Part shown: piece after piece, positions 35,641 to 42,804 of the stretch | Numbering within the stretch: position 1 is the first letter of the stretch | Layout of the letters: each line of letters opens with the position of its first letter | Assembly (NCBI GenBank): GCA_044227505.1 | Contig: JBGAWP010000029.1 | Span: 1-44,353 of the forward strand | Source: UBA7236 sp044227505 | Lineage (GTDB): Bacteria > Bacteroidota > Bacteroidia > Chitinophagales > BACL12 | DNA length: 44,353 nucleotides | Reading direction: 5' to 3' | Notes under the pieces: model-generated | Told to the model about the DNA's origin: nothing | Database searches by the model: none | The model's input: the letters and a program-made list of their open reading frames with translations, nothing else | Position numbers and translations under genes: made by a program

Positions 35641-36755
35641 AAATATTATTGATCTTATTGAGGAAAGAATTTCAGCAGATAAGACGCAATCCTGCCATTA
35701 TCAGGATCATTTTTATCATGCCGGCAATACAATTATTGATATTACCCCTTGCTGCGGATTACGAGGTGAAAAATGTGAATTTAAGTATCGTGGATTATGA
35801 CCACTCTGCCTATTCGGCGCTATTAATTAATAAATTAATGGCATCAGATTATTTCGTGGTCACCGATCATGCAACATCTTATAATGCAGCATTAAAAACG
35901 ATAGAGGAAGACAGATCGGATATCATACTCACCATCCCTCAAAATTTTGAAAAGGATTTTGTCAAAGAAAGTAAGGCAAAATTATCGTTATCGGTAAATG
36001 CAGTGAATGGTGCAAAGGGAAATATTGGTGCGGCATATGCTGTTAATATTATCAATGAATACAATAATCAAATCAGAGAAGATTGGATGTTATTTCCCGA
36101 ATTTAATCCGGTACCGATCATTGATGTGGAATATTTGAATTTATATAATGATGAAATGAGTTATTCGTTATTTATGGTTCCCGGTATTTTGGTTATTCTG
36201 TTAACCATGGTTGGAAGTTTCCTGACTGCTATAAATATAGTGCATGAAAAAGAAGTGGGCACTATTGAACAAATAAATGTTTCGCCCATTAAAAAATACC
36301 AATTCATTTTAGGGAAACTTATTCCTTTTTGGGTGATGGGATTTGTTGTACTCACTATTGGATTATTGATCTCCCGATTTGTATACGGAATAATTCCGGC
36401 TGGCAATTTAGGATTGATCTATTTATTCTCTGCTGTATATTTATTTGCCGTGCTCGGAATCGGATTATTAATTTCCACCATAGCCGAATCGCAACAACAG
36501 GCCATGTTCATTTCCTTTTTCTTTTTGATGATATTTATTCTGATGGGAGGATTATACACCTCCATCGACGGCATGCCATACTGGGCACAAATAATAACCA
36601 AATTTAACCCCGTAACCTACTTCATAGAAGTAATGCGCATGATAGTAATGAAAGGCAGCACCTTGCGCGACATGCAAACACAATTTGCCGTGATGGGTAT
36701 AATGGCAGTGGTATTTAATGGATGGGCGGTGATTAATTATAGTAAGAGGAGGTAG
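35637..36755 (+). CDS. ABC-2 type permease (YbhS/YbhR-like), second
   Basis: 372 residues, same layout as the preceding permease: helix 1 in IRIIFIMPAIQLLILPLAA, a periplasmic domain, then VHEKEVGTIEQINVSPIKKYQFILGK and five further helices with NPVTYFIEVMRMIVMKG near the end. Last gene of the operon. The two paralogous permeases probably form a heterodimer. I see no classical terminator; the hairpin-forming repeat at 36801-36875 may serve that purpose. Confidence 0.93.
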   Translation: MKILLILLRKEFQQIRRNPAIIRIIFIMPAIQLLILPLAADYEVKNVNLSIVDYDHSAYSALLINKLMASDYFVVTDHATSYNAALKTIEEDRSDIILTIPQNFEKDFVKESKAKLSLSVNAVNGAKGNIGAAYAVNIINEYNNQIREDWMLFPEFNPVPIIDVEYLNLYNDEMSYSLFMVPGILVILLTMVGSFLTAINIVHEKEVGTIEQINVSPIKKYQFILGKLIPFWVMGFVVLTIGLLISRFVYGIIPAGNLGLIYLFSAVYLFAVLGIGLLISTIAESQQQAMFISFFFLMIFILMGGLYTSIDGMPYWAQIITKFNPVTYFIEVMRMIVMKGSTLRDMQTQFAVMGIMAVVFNGWAVINYSKRR

Positions 36756-36800
36756 GCGTTAATCATGGATTATCTACAACGTGTCGCATTAATAAAAAAA

Positions 36801-36930
36801 TATGCCCATGAGGGACGCTGTGGATTCGGAGGATAATCTATACTCCTAAGTGTGTCCCCACAGTGTCAACTCACGCAATAAAAAATCAATTATACCCGTG
36901 AGGGACGCTGTGGATTCGGAGTAGGAACTT
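36801..36930. repeat. Large palindromic repeat, left side: one full hairpin plus half copy
   Basis: The segment GAGGGACGCTGTGGATTCGG occurs at 36810-36829 and again at 36900-36919. Between them CCCCACAGTGTC and CTCACG (36857-36876) pair with GACGCTGTGG and CATGAG of the first copy, giving a hairpin of about 70 nt. The sequence joining to the second copy (ACTCACGC, AATCAATTATACCCGTGAG) recurs inverted at 38462-38510. The rest of 36756-37000 holds nothing else I recognise. Confidence 0.8.
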
Positions 36931-37000
36931 TATCTTTTGTGTATATTTATGCAATGAAAAACTTTGCAGATTAAATTTTTAGAACAAACAAATATTCAAA

Positions 37001-37630
37001 TTGAATAAAATTTATCGAATGCCGAGAAACAGGAATTATTATAGATTTTCAACAGCATGCATAATTATATTCATATTCTTAAATATAAAATGCAAATCAA
37101 GTGCTGAAGATCAATATTATATAATTTCAAACGATATCTTTTCAATTAAATTAAATAAATCTTTTGAAATTAAAGAAGTTAATTCTGAATCACTATACAA
37201 AGGTTTTTTAATTAGTATTGACGGTGCTGATACTATTATATATAGAATAGGTGTTGGAACTCACAATCTAGCAGAAATCGATCCGGAAATAATTTATTTG
37301 CCCAATGGTGTAGATACAACCAATATGGATTTAAGTAATGTTATAACAACAAATAAAACATATTTTGATATTGACGAATATCGTAAACAAAATGTTAAGT
37401 ATGAAATAATAGATGGCCTGAATGCAAAAATAACTTTTCCGCGTAAAAGTGGTGATGGAATTACAGGTGTATATTTCGATAGCCTTTACTATGGTTCTAG
37501 CAGTGATGTTGTTGGGGTTGTTTCATTTCATATGTATGGGAAAAATTTATCTAAAAATTCCGAGGATTATTTATTAAATTCGTTTGAAAGTCTAAAATTT
37601 GTTAAGACAACTTTGGAGGGAAAGAATTAA
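37001..37630 (+). CDS. Hypothetical lipoprotein-like protein
   Basis: 209 residues; an ATG at 37019 (MPRNRNYYRF) is an alternative start. A hydrophobic stretch (TACIIIFIFLNIKC) with Cys near 31 suggests a lipoprotein signal. The mature part alternates strands, and phrases such as FSIKLNKSFEIKEV and YGKNLSKNSEDYLLNSFESLKFV resemble small Bacteroidota lipoproteins of the PsbP/DUF type, but I cannot assign a family. It is AT-richer than its neighbours and lies with the next gene inside inverted palindromic repeats. Confidence 0.65.
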   Translation: MNKIYRMPRNRNYYRFSTACIIIFIFLNIKCKSSAEDQYYIISNDIFSIKLNKSFEIKEVNSESLYKGFLISIDGADTIIYRIGVGTHNLAEIDPEIIYLPNGVDTTNMDLSNVITTNKTYFDIDEYRKQNVKYEIIDGLNAKITFPRKSGDGITGVYFDSLYYGSSSDVVGVVSFHMYGKNLSKNSEDYLLNSFESLKFVKTTLEGKN

Positions 37631-37748
37631 TACCACCTCCAATGTGATTGCAGCAAAAAAAAATGTCTAAGGTATAGTTTGCAAGTTTCACTCTACTGGA
37701 AACGAGCTTTCAAGTTTATTTTAAATTGTAAAAGCAAAAAAGGTTTCC

Positions 37749-38177
37749 CTATCCGAGTCTCCTCATTTTATACCGTACGAGTAAATGGGTAACAGGCACA
37801 TAAACAAATGCTAATACCAAAGTAAGGATCGTAGTATATTCAATCCACTCTCGGAAAAGTTTCCATTTTCCACTACTTGTTGTAGGGATTGCCGAATCAT
37901 TTTGAACTAAAAAGTGCATCACAGTTAGGCAAATTAGAAATAGAGGAAATCCATAAATAAGTGCGAATTTGACATTAATTATTTTTTCATAAACTAATTG
38001 GTAGAATTTAATAATAAGTATAGGCATAAAAAATAGAAAAATAAAATTTGTATAGATTGCCCAAAGCCTAATTACATAAATTAGCATAAAACTACAAGAC
38101 ATAAAAAGTCCACATAGTATTCCACCCATCAAAACAAATATCAACATTTTTCCATTTATACCAATATTTAATTTCAT
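37749..38177 (-). CDS. Hypothetical membrane protein
   Basis: From the ATG at 38177 (MKLNIGING) 142 residues; the open frame extends to 38234 but the extra residues are Lys/Asn-rich without a sign of being coding. Four membrane helices are visible: MLIFVLMGGILCGLFMS with LIYVIRLWAIY, IFLFFMPILIIKFY, FALIYGFPLFLICLTVMHFLV and TTILTLVLAFVYVPVTHLLV. No family recognised. Convergent with the lipoprotein-like gene, with 118 bp between the stops. Confidence 0.65.
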   Translation of the reverse strand: MKLNIGINGKMLIFVLMGGILCGLFMSCSFMLIYVIRLWAIYTNFIFLFFMPILIIKFYQLVYEKIINVKFALIYGFPLFLICLTVMHFLVQNDSAIPTTSSGKWKLFREWIEYTTILTLVLAFVYVPVTHLLVRYKMRRLG

Positions 38178-38354
38178 TACATGATAATTAAAAATTTGAA
38201 TTTTTTTGTGGTTATATAATTTTTTGTATACCAAGTATTAAAAAAATAACTCAATTCTTTCAAACCGTTTCTGTATGATATTGCATCGTATAAATATAAT
38301 AATTATCATAAATTACGTAAAATTGAAAATGGGTTGCCTTTTGTTTGAAAATCT

Positions 38355-38500
38355 CCCTCCGAGTCCACAGCGTTCCCTTCGGGTAACACTGTGGGGACAC
38401 GTGGGGTGAATATTTATCCTCCTTACAAATAAGCATAAATATTTCTCCTCCGAATCCACAAAGTCCCTCACGGGCATAATTGATTTTTTTAATGGTGTGA
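38355..38500. repeat. Large palindromic repeat, right side, inverted orientation
   Basis: CTCCGAGTCCACAGCGTT and AACACTGTGGGGAC (38357-38399) form a hairpin closed by CCCTTCGGGT, a UUCG-type tip. A second element CTCCGAATCCACAAAGTCCC with CACGGGCATAATTGATT (38447-38484) is the reverse complement of the unit at 36880-36920. The 38178-38544 gap holds no other feature I can support. Confidence 0.8.
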
Positions 38501-38544
38501 GTAGACCATGTGGGGGCTTTGTCCATAATCACACATTGCAGGCA

Positions 38545-38580
38545 CAAAAAAACCTCCGAAAACTAAATTCCGGAGGTTTA
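38545..38580 (-). terminator. Rho-independent terminator of rplU-rpmA
   Basis: Stem AACCTCCG (38551-38558) and CGGAGGTT (38571-38578) with a 12-nt loop; in minus-strand reading it is followed by a T run. It lies about 25 bp after the rpmA stop. Confidence 0.9.
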
Positions 38581-38601
38581 AATATGGTTTGTTTGTATTA
38601 T

Positions 38602-38874
38602 TTACGCTGTAGCTTCTTCTTTTACGGGTAACACGTGACAATAAGAACGGTCTTTACGTCCTTTTGTGAATGTTACTACTCCATCGATCAAAGCAAAAAT
38701 GGTATGATCTCTTCCCATGCCAACATTCTGACCCGGGTGAAATTCTGTTCCTCTCTGGCGGATTATGATGTTCCCTGAATTAACTGCCTGTCCGCCCCAG
38801 ATCTTAACGCCTAAACGTTTACTGTGACTTTCGCGACCATTTTTAGAACTACCGACCCCTTTCTTATGTGCCAT
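38602..38874 (-). CDS. rpmA: 50S ribosomal protein L27
   Basis: 90 residues, standard L27: MAHKKGVGSSKNGRESHSKRLGVK at the N-terminus, GNIIIRQRGTEFHPGQNVGMGRDHTIFAL in the middle and a short C-terminal tail. The N-terminal tail reaches the peptidyl-transferase centre. It starts 11 bp after the rplU stop, the conserved rplU-rpmA pair, and is followed by a strong terminator. Confidence 0.98.
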   Translation of the reverse strand: MAHKKGVGSSKNGRESHSKRLGVKIWGGQAVNSGNIIIRQRGTEFHPGQNVGMGRDHTIFALIDGVVTFTKGRKDRSYCHVLPVKEEATA

Positions 38875-38885
38875 TGTATTAAGAT

Positions 38886-39194
38886 TTAACTGATTTTTTC
38901 AATTTTGATTTTGGTAAAATACTGACGGTGACCATTTTTAACGCGATAGTTCTTACGGCGTTTTTTCTTGAAAATGATCACTTTGTCGCCCTTTAAATGC
39001 GATAGAATTGTAGCAGAAACGCTGGATGCAGCCACTGTAGGCGAGCCTATAGTTACTTTGCCATCGTTTGCTTTCAACAGTACTTCGTTGAATTCGATAG
39101 TATCACCTTCAAGTCCTTCCTGACGATGCACAAAAATTTCCTGGTTTTCCTCAACCTTGAACTGCTGGCCTGCTATGTTTACTATTGCGTACAT
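38886..39194 (-). CDS. rplU: 50S ribosomal protein L21
   Basis: From the ATG at 39194 (MYAIVNIAGQQFKVEENQ) 102 residues, the usual length; the open frame reaches 39278 but the extra 28 residues overlap the promoter and are not coding. Conserved VLLKANDGKVTIGSP and FKKKRRKNYRVKNGHRQYFTKIKIEKI are visible. L21 binds 23S rRNA early in 50S assembly. Confidence 0.98.
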   Translation of the reverse strand: MYAIVNIAGQQFKVEENQEIFVHRQEGLEGDTIEFNEVLLKANDGKVTIGSPTVAASSVSATILSHLKGDKVIIFKKKRRKNYRVKNGHRQYFTKIKIEKIS

Positions 39195-39213
39195 GATATT
39201 TTTTATGAAGATG

Positions 39214-39245
39214 CAAAGGTAGTTAATAAGAATAAAATTAACAAA
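39214..39245 (-). promoter_or_regulatory. Promoter of rplU-rpmA (TTTG-N20-TACCTTTG)
   Basis: Minus strand: TTTG (39245-39242), 20-bp spacer, TACCTTTG (39221-39214), an exact match to the Bacteroidota promoter pattern, 20 bp before the preferred ATG. Confidence 0.82.
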
Positions 39246-39463
39246 GGAGTGGTGAAAATTTAATGTTGGAGGCGTCAAATCCTTTGCTGTATTTCGTTTT
39301 GAGGGAAAAATAAATCTTTAAATCCACAGGTTTTAAACAGAAATTGTGCGTTTTTGGGAAAATTTTCGAGTTTTTTAGTCCCCTTTTTCAAAAAACTTAA
39401 TCAATCAATGCAGAAAATTGCCCTTTTGAAATTCAATGTAAATATTTGAATTTATTCCAGATT

Positions 39464-39703
39464 TCAATCAAGTTGACTCCTTAAAAACCGTTTTCCATTC
39501 GTGCTTTTCAAGTAACTTTCTCGTACTCGAGCGGCAGGTCGATCTGGAAATTCCTCCTTCAAAATCAATTTGAAAGGTCTATAGGGTTTTGTGGTTTTTT
39601 CATATCCTGAATTATGTTGATCAACTCTTCGATCAACATTATCAGTTAAACCTACATAGATATAATTAGTCACTTGGCTAGAGAGTGCATAAACGTAATA
39701 CAT
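39464..39703 (-). CDS. Mini GIY-YIG nuclease domain protein
   Basis: From the ATG at 39703 (MYYVYALSSQ) 79 residues. The open frame goes back to 39829, but that part is a translation of tRNA sequence. The GIY-YIG core is present: YYVYAL...YIYVGLTDNVDRRVDQHNSG, with the conserved Arg in DRRV, Glu in RESYLKS and the C-terminal GKRFL. Single-domain GIY-YIG proteins of this size (UPF0213/UvrC-like) are common in Bacteroidota; their role is not known. The gene begins 18 bp after the 3' end of a broken tRNA-Leu copy. Confidence 0.85.
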   Translation of the reverse strand: MYYVYALSSQVTNYIYVGLTDNVDRRVDQHNSGYEKTTKPYRPFKLILKEEFPDRPAARVRESYLKSTNGKRFLRSQLD

Positions 39704-39721
39704 GGGATAAACAATTAGAAG

Positions 39722-39782
39722 TACCGAAGGTGGGACTCGAACCTGCCTGCTGCTGCGCAAGCGGCAGGCAGGCCCACACACT
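39722..39782 (-). pseudogene. tRNA-Leu 3' fragment with palindrome inserted in the T loop
   Basis: Minus strand: GTGTGGG, then the palindrome (39772-39742), then TTCGAGTCCCACCTTCGGTA. Without the insert this equals the T arm and 3' acceptor of the intact tRNA at 39788-39871. The D and anticodon arms are missing. Confidence 0.85.
39742..39772. repeat. 31-bp GC-rich palindromic element, copy C
   Basis: Arms CCTGCCTGC (39742-39750) and GCAGGCAGG (39764-39772) pair perfectly; the centre (TGCTGCGCAAGCG) differs from copies A and B. Flanks are CTCGAA and CCCACA, which are contiguous in the intact tRNA. Confidence 0.9.
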
Positions 39783-39787
39783 TCATG

Positions 39788-39871
39788 TACCGAAGGTGGG
39801 ACTCGAACCCACACGTCTGTTGAGGACACTGGATTTTGAATCCAGCGTGTCTACCATTCCACCACTTCGGC
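39788..39871 (-). tRNA. tRNA-Leu (anticodon CAA)
   Basis: 84 nt without an encoded CCA. Acceptor GCCGAAG pairs with CTTCGGT, discriminator A; D arm TGGTGGAATGGTAGACAC; anticodon stem CTGGA/TCCAG with loop TTCAAAA (anticodon CAA); long variable arm with TGTCCTCAACAGACG as in Leu tRNAs; T arm GTGGG/CCCAC with loop TTCGAGT. It is the only intact copy of three. Confidence 0.95.
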
Positions 39872-39924
39872 ATATATTTTAAGAACAATTTTTTTTTCTA
39901 TTTCTTTTTCTTCCCCTTTTTCAA

Positions 39925-40024
39925 TCAACTCACACATCTGTTGAGGACACTTGATTTTGAACCTGCCTGCCGACTGCGTCAGCGTCAGGCAGGTCCAGCG
40001 TGTCTACCATTCCACCACTTCGGC
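39925..40024 (-). pseudogene. Decayed tRNA-Leu copy with palindrome inserted in the anticodon arm
   Basis: Minus strand from 40024: acceptor 5' strand, D arm and CTGGA as in the intact gene, then the palindrome (39993-39962), then TTCAAAATCAAG and the variable arm. The anticodon stem is mutated (TCAAG for TCCAG), and after GTGAGTT the T arm and 3' acceptor are no longer recognisable. Confidence 0.88.
39962..39993. repeat. 32-bp GC-rich palindromic element, copy B
   Basis: Identical to copy A except for one base (G for A at position 11). Flanks TTTTGAA and TCCAGCG are directly joined in the intact tRNA, so the insertion is exact and has no target duplication. Confidence 0.92.
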
Positions 40025-40047
40025 ATAAAAAAATAAGAACAGTTGTG

Positions 40048-40572
40048 CTAATCAGCCGCAAATTTATCCAACTGAGCCCGTATACGCAATAAATACTTGC
40101 GTTTATAATAAAATTCTTTTATGGCCTTGTAATCCGATTCGGTTGCTGTGGCCTCCGAATAACTGCTTAAAATGGGGGTTATAGCCTCTAAAAGTGCTGT
40201 TTCTGCAGCTTGAATATGATTTAAAACTTCCTGTTTTTTTTCCGGTGCAGGGTCAAATTCCACCTCCATGGCTAGTTCATTCAGATCCATCATCTCCATC
40301 AGGAACATCTGCGGAAGGGCAAATTTTTCTTCTTCCTCGAGATATCCCTTTTCCATTAAAATATACTTTATACGTTTGTCGAAATCGGATAAGGTTTGAA
40401 AAGCCTTGTTGTTTTGGGTGGATAAAGCGAGCATTTCGGCCTGCTTAGTCTCGTCGGACCCGGTGTAAAAATCGGGGTGAAACTTGCGGCTTAAACTGAG
40501 ATATTTTTGTTTCAGGGATTTCTCCTCTACAAGAAAACTCACCGGAATTTCATACAACTGAAAATAATTCAT
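40048..40572 (-). CDS. hscB: Fe-S cluster assembly co-chaperone HscB (J-domain protein)
   Basis: 174 residues. The N-terminal J domain has the HPD motif in SRKFHPDFYTGSDETKQAEML, and the C-terminal part is the HscB oligomerisation domain (FLMEMMDLNELAMEVEFDPAPEKK). HscB brings the scaffold IscU to the HscA chaperone for Fe-S cluster transfer. No isc genes lie next to it here. Its ATG overlaps the stop of the following upstream gene (40569-40572). Confidence 0.9.
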   Translation of the reverse strand: MNYFQLYEIPVSFLVEEKSLKQKYLSLSRKFHPDFYTGSDETKQAEMLALSTQNNKAFQTLSDFDKRIKYILMEKGYLEEEEKFALPQMFLMEMMDLNELAMEVEFDPAPEKKQEVLNHIQAAETALLEAITPILSSYSEATATESDYKAIKEFYYKRKYLLRIRAQLDKFAAD

Positions 40573-41423
40573 TTTTTTGCTCCTGCCTGATTTACTGTAG
40601 TAGTTTGTATCGATTGTGCAAGATAATCTGCGATCACGGGAAATTGTTGTGCCACAATTTCATCCACATTTGTTTGAGCCGAACTAAAAGTAACGGTAAT
40701 GGCATCACCTTTTAATTGTTTCCCTTCCGCATTATACACCGAATAATGCACTACAACCTTTCGCTCAAAAGAATTTGCCGCACGATCAAGGCAATGATTG
40801 TAATTTGTAACTAATTCAAATTGATTAATAAATAAAAACAGATCGGTTCCGTATTTTTTTTGAAGATTCGGAAATATTTCAGGATGTGTGATCACCGCAT
40901 TCATATATTTGGTGTTTGCAGGTTCTTCTTCCTTTTTGTTGAAGGAAATTTTCTTTTTTTCCTCTACAACTTCTTCTCCACCTAAACCAAAAATATCCGG
41001 CTGTTTTATTGTTTTATTTGCCGCACTATCCTTCGCATTTACATCCATCGGCTTTTCAAATTGATATTTGATGGATGCATATATCATATTGAGATCTTGC
41101 CCTGATTGAAGTGTGGTGTCAACTAAAATATTATAAGGGTCATAGGCTGAAATTACCCTAGCACTGATATTATAATTTAATCCGTATCTGAAAAGAGTGG
41201 AAATATCCGTTACATCCTTTTCATTTTTTTGTGCGAGCTCAGGGTCAGCATCAGAAAAATAATTATACATATTAAAGGGGATGATCATTACCTTATGTTT
41301 AGGGTAAATGGTGTCACCGGTTAATAATTGCCCACTTGATGTATTTTGCGCAAAATTTATTTTTGCAAATAACAACAAACAAATGGCGATAAATAAAACT
41401 GTTCTTTTAAAGAAACGGGTCAT
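40569..41423 (-). CDS. Secreted protein of unknown function between rseP and hscB
   Basis: 284 residues with a signal peptide (FFKRTVLFIAICLLLFAKINFAQN). Two conserved-looking parts, KHKVMIIPFNMYNYFSDAD near the start and KYGTDLFLFINQFELVTNYNHCLD near 210-230, are separated by a Lys/Glu-rich low-complexity linker (EEVVEEKKKISFNKKEEE). The first part looks like proteins that assemble a signal from a promised trait such as a curli/GNA1162-type outer-membrane fold, but I cannot assign a family. It overlaps the end of rseP by one base and the start of hscB by four, so the three genes are co-translated. Confidence 0.75.
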   Translation of the reverse strand: MTRFFKRTVLFIAICLLLFAKINFAQNTSSGQLLTGDTIYPKHKVMIIPFNMYNYFSDADPELAQKNEKDVTDISTLFRYGLNYNISARVISAYDPYNILVDTTLQSGQDLNMIYASIKYQFEKPMDVNAKDSAANKTIKQPDIFGLGGEEVVEEKKKISFNKKEEEPANTKYMNAVITHPEIFPNLQKKYGTDLFLFINQFELVTNYNHCLDRAANSFERKVVVHYSVYNAEGKQLKGDAITVTFSSAQTNVDEIVAQQFPVIADYLAQSIQTTTVNQAGAKK

Positions 41424-42739
41424 TATTCAAACATTTTCAAAATATCGTTGCCGACAGCAAAAACCATCAAACTCAACAACAGCACCATGCCCACTACCTG
41501 TGCCCTTTCCATGAATTTATCTGATAATTTTTTGCCGGTAATACTTTCAATAATAATGAACATCATATGTCCGCCGTCGAGTGCCGGTATCGGTAATAAA
41601 TTCATAAATGCAAGTACCATACTCAACAAAGCGGTCAATAACCAAAATGAACTCCAGTCCCAAACCGGATTAAATAATTTGGTTATACCAATAGGACTTG
41701 AAATAGAATCTTTTGCAGGAATATCACCTTTTAATATTCTCCATAAACTTATCGCCTGAAAATAAAATACTTCAAATGCATCTCTGGTTCCATAACTCAT
41801 TGCCTTTGCAAAAGTATATTTTACAGAGTCGTAAGGAAAGAATTCAATATCCGGTTTAAATCCTATTTTGCCATCGCTGTTAACAGCAACCGGCATTGTA
41901 TTTAATTGTCCGTTTCTTTCCACGGTTACCAATATCTGTTGATCTTTTTTTGATTTTAAAATATCTATAAGATGAGAATAACAGGTGATATCTACACTAT
42001 CTACAGATCTGATGATATCTCCCATTAAAATTCCTGCCTGTTTGGCATTGAGCAAAGTATCACTTAGAGAATCAATTTTAACTGTCGCTTTAAGATCAAA
42101 TAAAATATTGCCACGCATTTTATCTAAAAATGCCGAGTCGGCAACAGTGATCGGAATTTGTTTACCCCCGCGATCCACAATTACTTCAGATCCGAAATAT
42201 AAACGCGCATTCATATAATCATCCAATCGCTCATACGAATTTCCATTAATGGAGATCAGTTTATCTCCGGTTTGAAATCCGTATTGCTGGCCAGATGTAG
42301 TTGCATAAATACCGCCTTCTTTATTTACTCCTTCAACTGTAGTATAATGTTTTGCGTAATTATTGAGAATAAAAATGTATAGAATAATACCGAGTATCAC
42401 ATTCATAACGATACCGGCTATCATCACAACAAATTTTTTCCAGTTTGCTTTGGAACGCAATTCCCAGGGTTGCGGTGGAAGTTTCATGGCTTCTTTATCC
42501 AGACTTTCGTCCACCATACCGGCAATTTTTACATAACCGCCGAGGGGTAACCAACCAATACCATATTCAGTATCGCCCCGTTTAAACGACCATATTTTTT
42601 TACCCCATGCATCAAAAAAAATGTAGAATTTTTCTACCCTTACCCCAAACATTCTTGCGGCCAAAAAGTGACCGAGTTCATGAATAAATACTAAAATTGT
42701 GAGTGCTAAAATTAATTGTGCTACCTGTATAATTACCAT
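41423..42739 (-). CDS. rseP: RIP metalloprotease RseP (site-2 protease)
   Basis: 438 residues, standard length. The zinc motif HELGH lies near residue 20 in TILVFIHELGHFLAARMFG; two PDZ domains lie between membrane helices (QYGFQTGDKLISINGNSY and KQAGILMGDIIRSVDSVDI); the third zinc ligand is in MNLLPIPALDGGHMMF near the C-terminus, followed by the last helix. It cleaves membrane-spanning anti-sigma factors or signal-peptide remnants within the membrane; the substrate in this organism is unknown. Confidence 0.96.
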   Translation of the reverse strand: MVIIQVAQLILALTILVFIHELGHFLAARMFGVRVEKFYIFFDAWGKKIWSFKRGDTEYGIGWLPLGGYVKIAGMVDESLDKEAMKLPPQPWELRSKANWKKFVVMIAGIVMNVILGIILYIFILNNYAKHYTTVEGVNKEGGIYATTSGQQYGFQTGDKLISINGNSYERLDDYMNARLYFGSEVIVDRGGKQIPITVADSAFLDKMRGNILFDLKATVKIDSLSDTLLNAKQAGILMGDIIRSVDSVDITCYSHLIDILKSKKDQQILVTVERNGQLNTMPVAVNSDGKIGFKPDIEFFPYDSVKYTFAKAMSYGTRDAFEVFYFQAISLWRILKGDIPAKDSISSPIGITKLFNPVWDWSSFWLLTALLSMVLAFMNLLPIPALDGGHMMFIIIESITGKKLSDKFMERAQVVGMVLLLSLMVFAVGNDILKMFE

Positions 42740-42804
42740 AATTGCTGCGAAATTCGTGAATTTTACTGTGATTTAATGTATTGGAAAACTAAAGTTTGTT
42801 AACA

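Noticed and set aside
38260..38547. Reading frame of 95 codons on the minus strand.
   Set aside because: It runs through the palindromic repeats and the rpmA terminator, with a composition unlike coding sequence.
39704..39829. N-terminal extension of the GIY-YIG frame.
   Set aside because: It is a translation of tRNA-Leu and palindrome sequence; the domain starts at MYYVYAL (39703).
39925..40024. The palindrome in the anticodon arm could be a tRNA intron.
   Set aside because: The insert is only 32 nt, too short for a self-splicing intron, the anticodon stem is mutated and the 3' half of this copy is lost; the same element also sits in a T loop and in an intergenic array.
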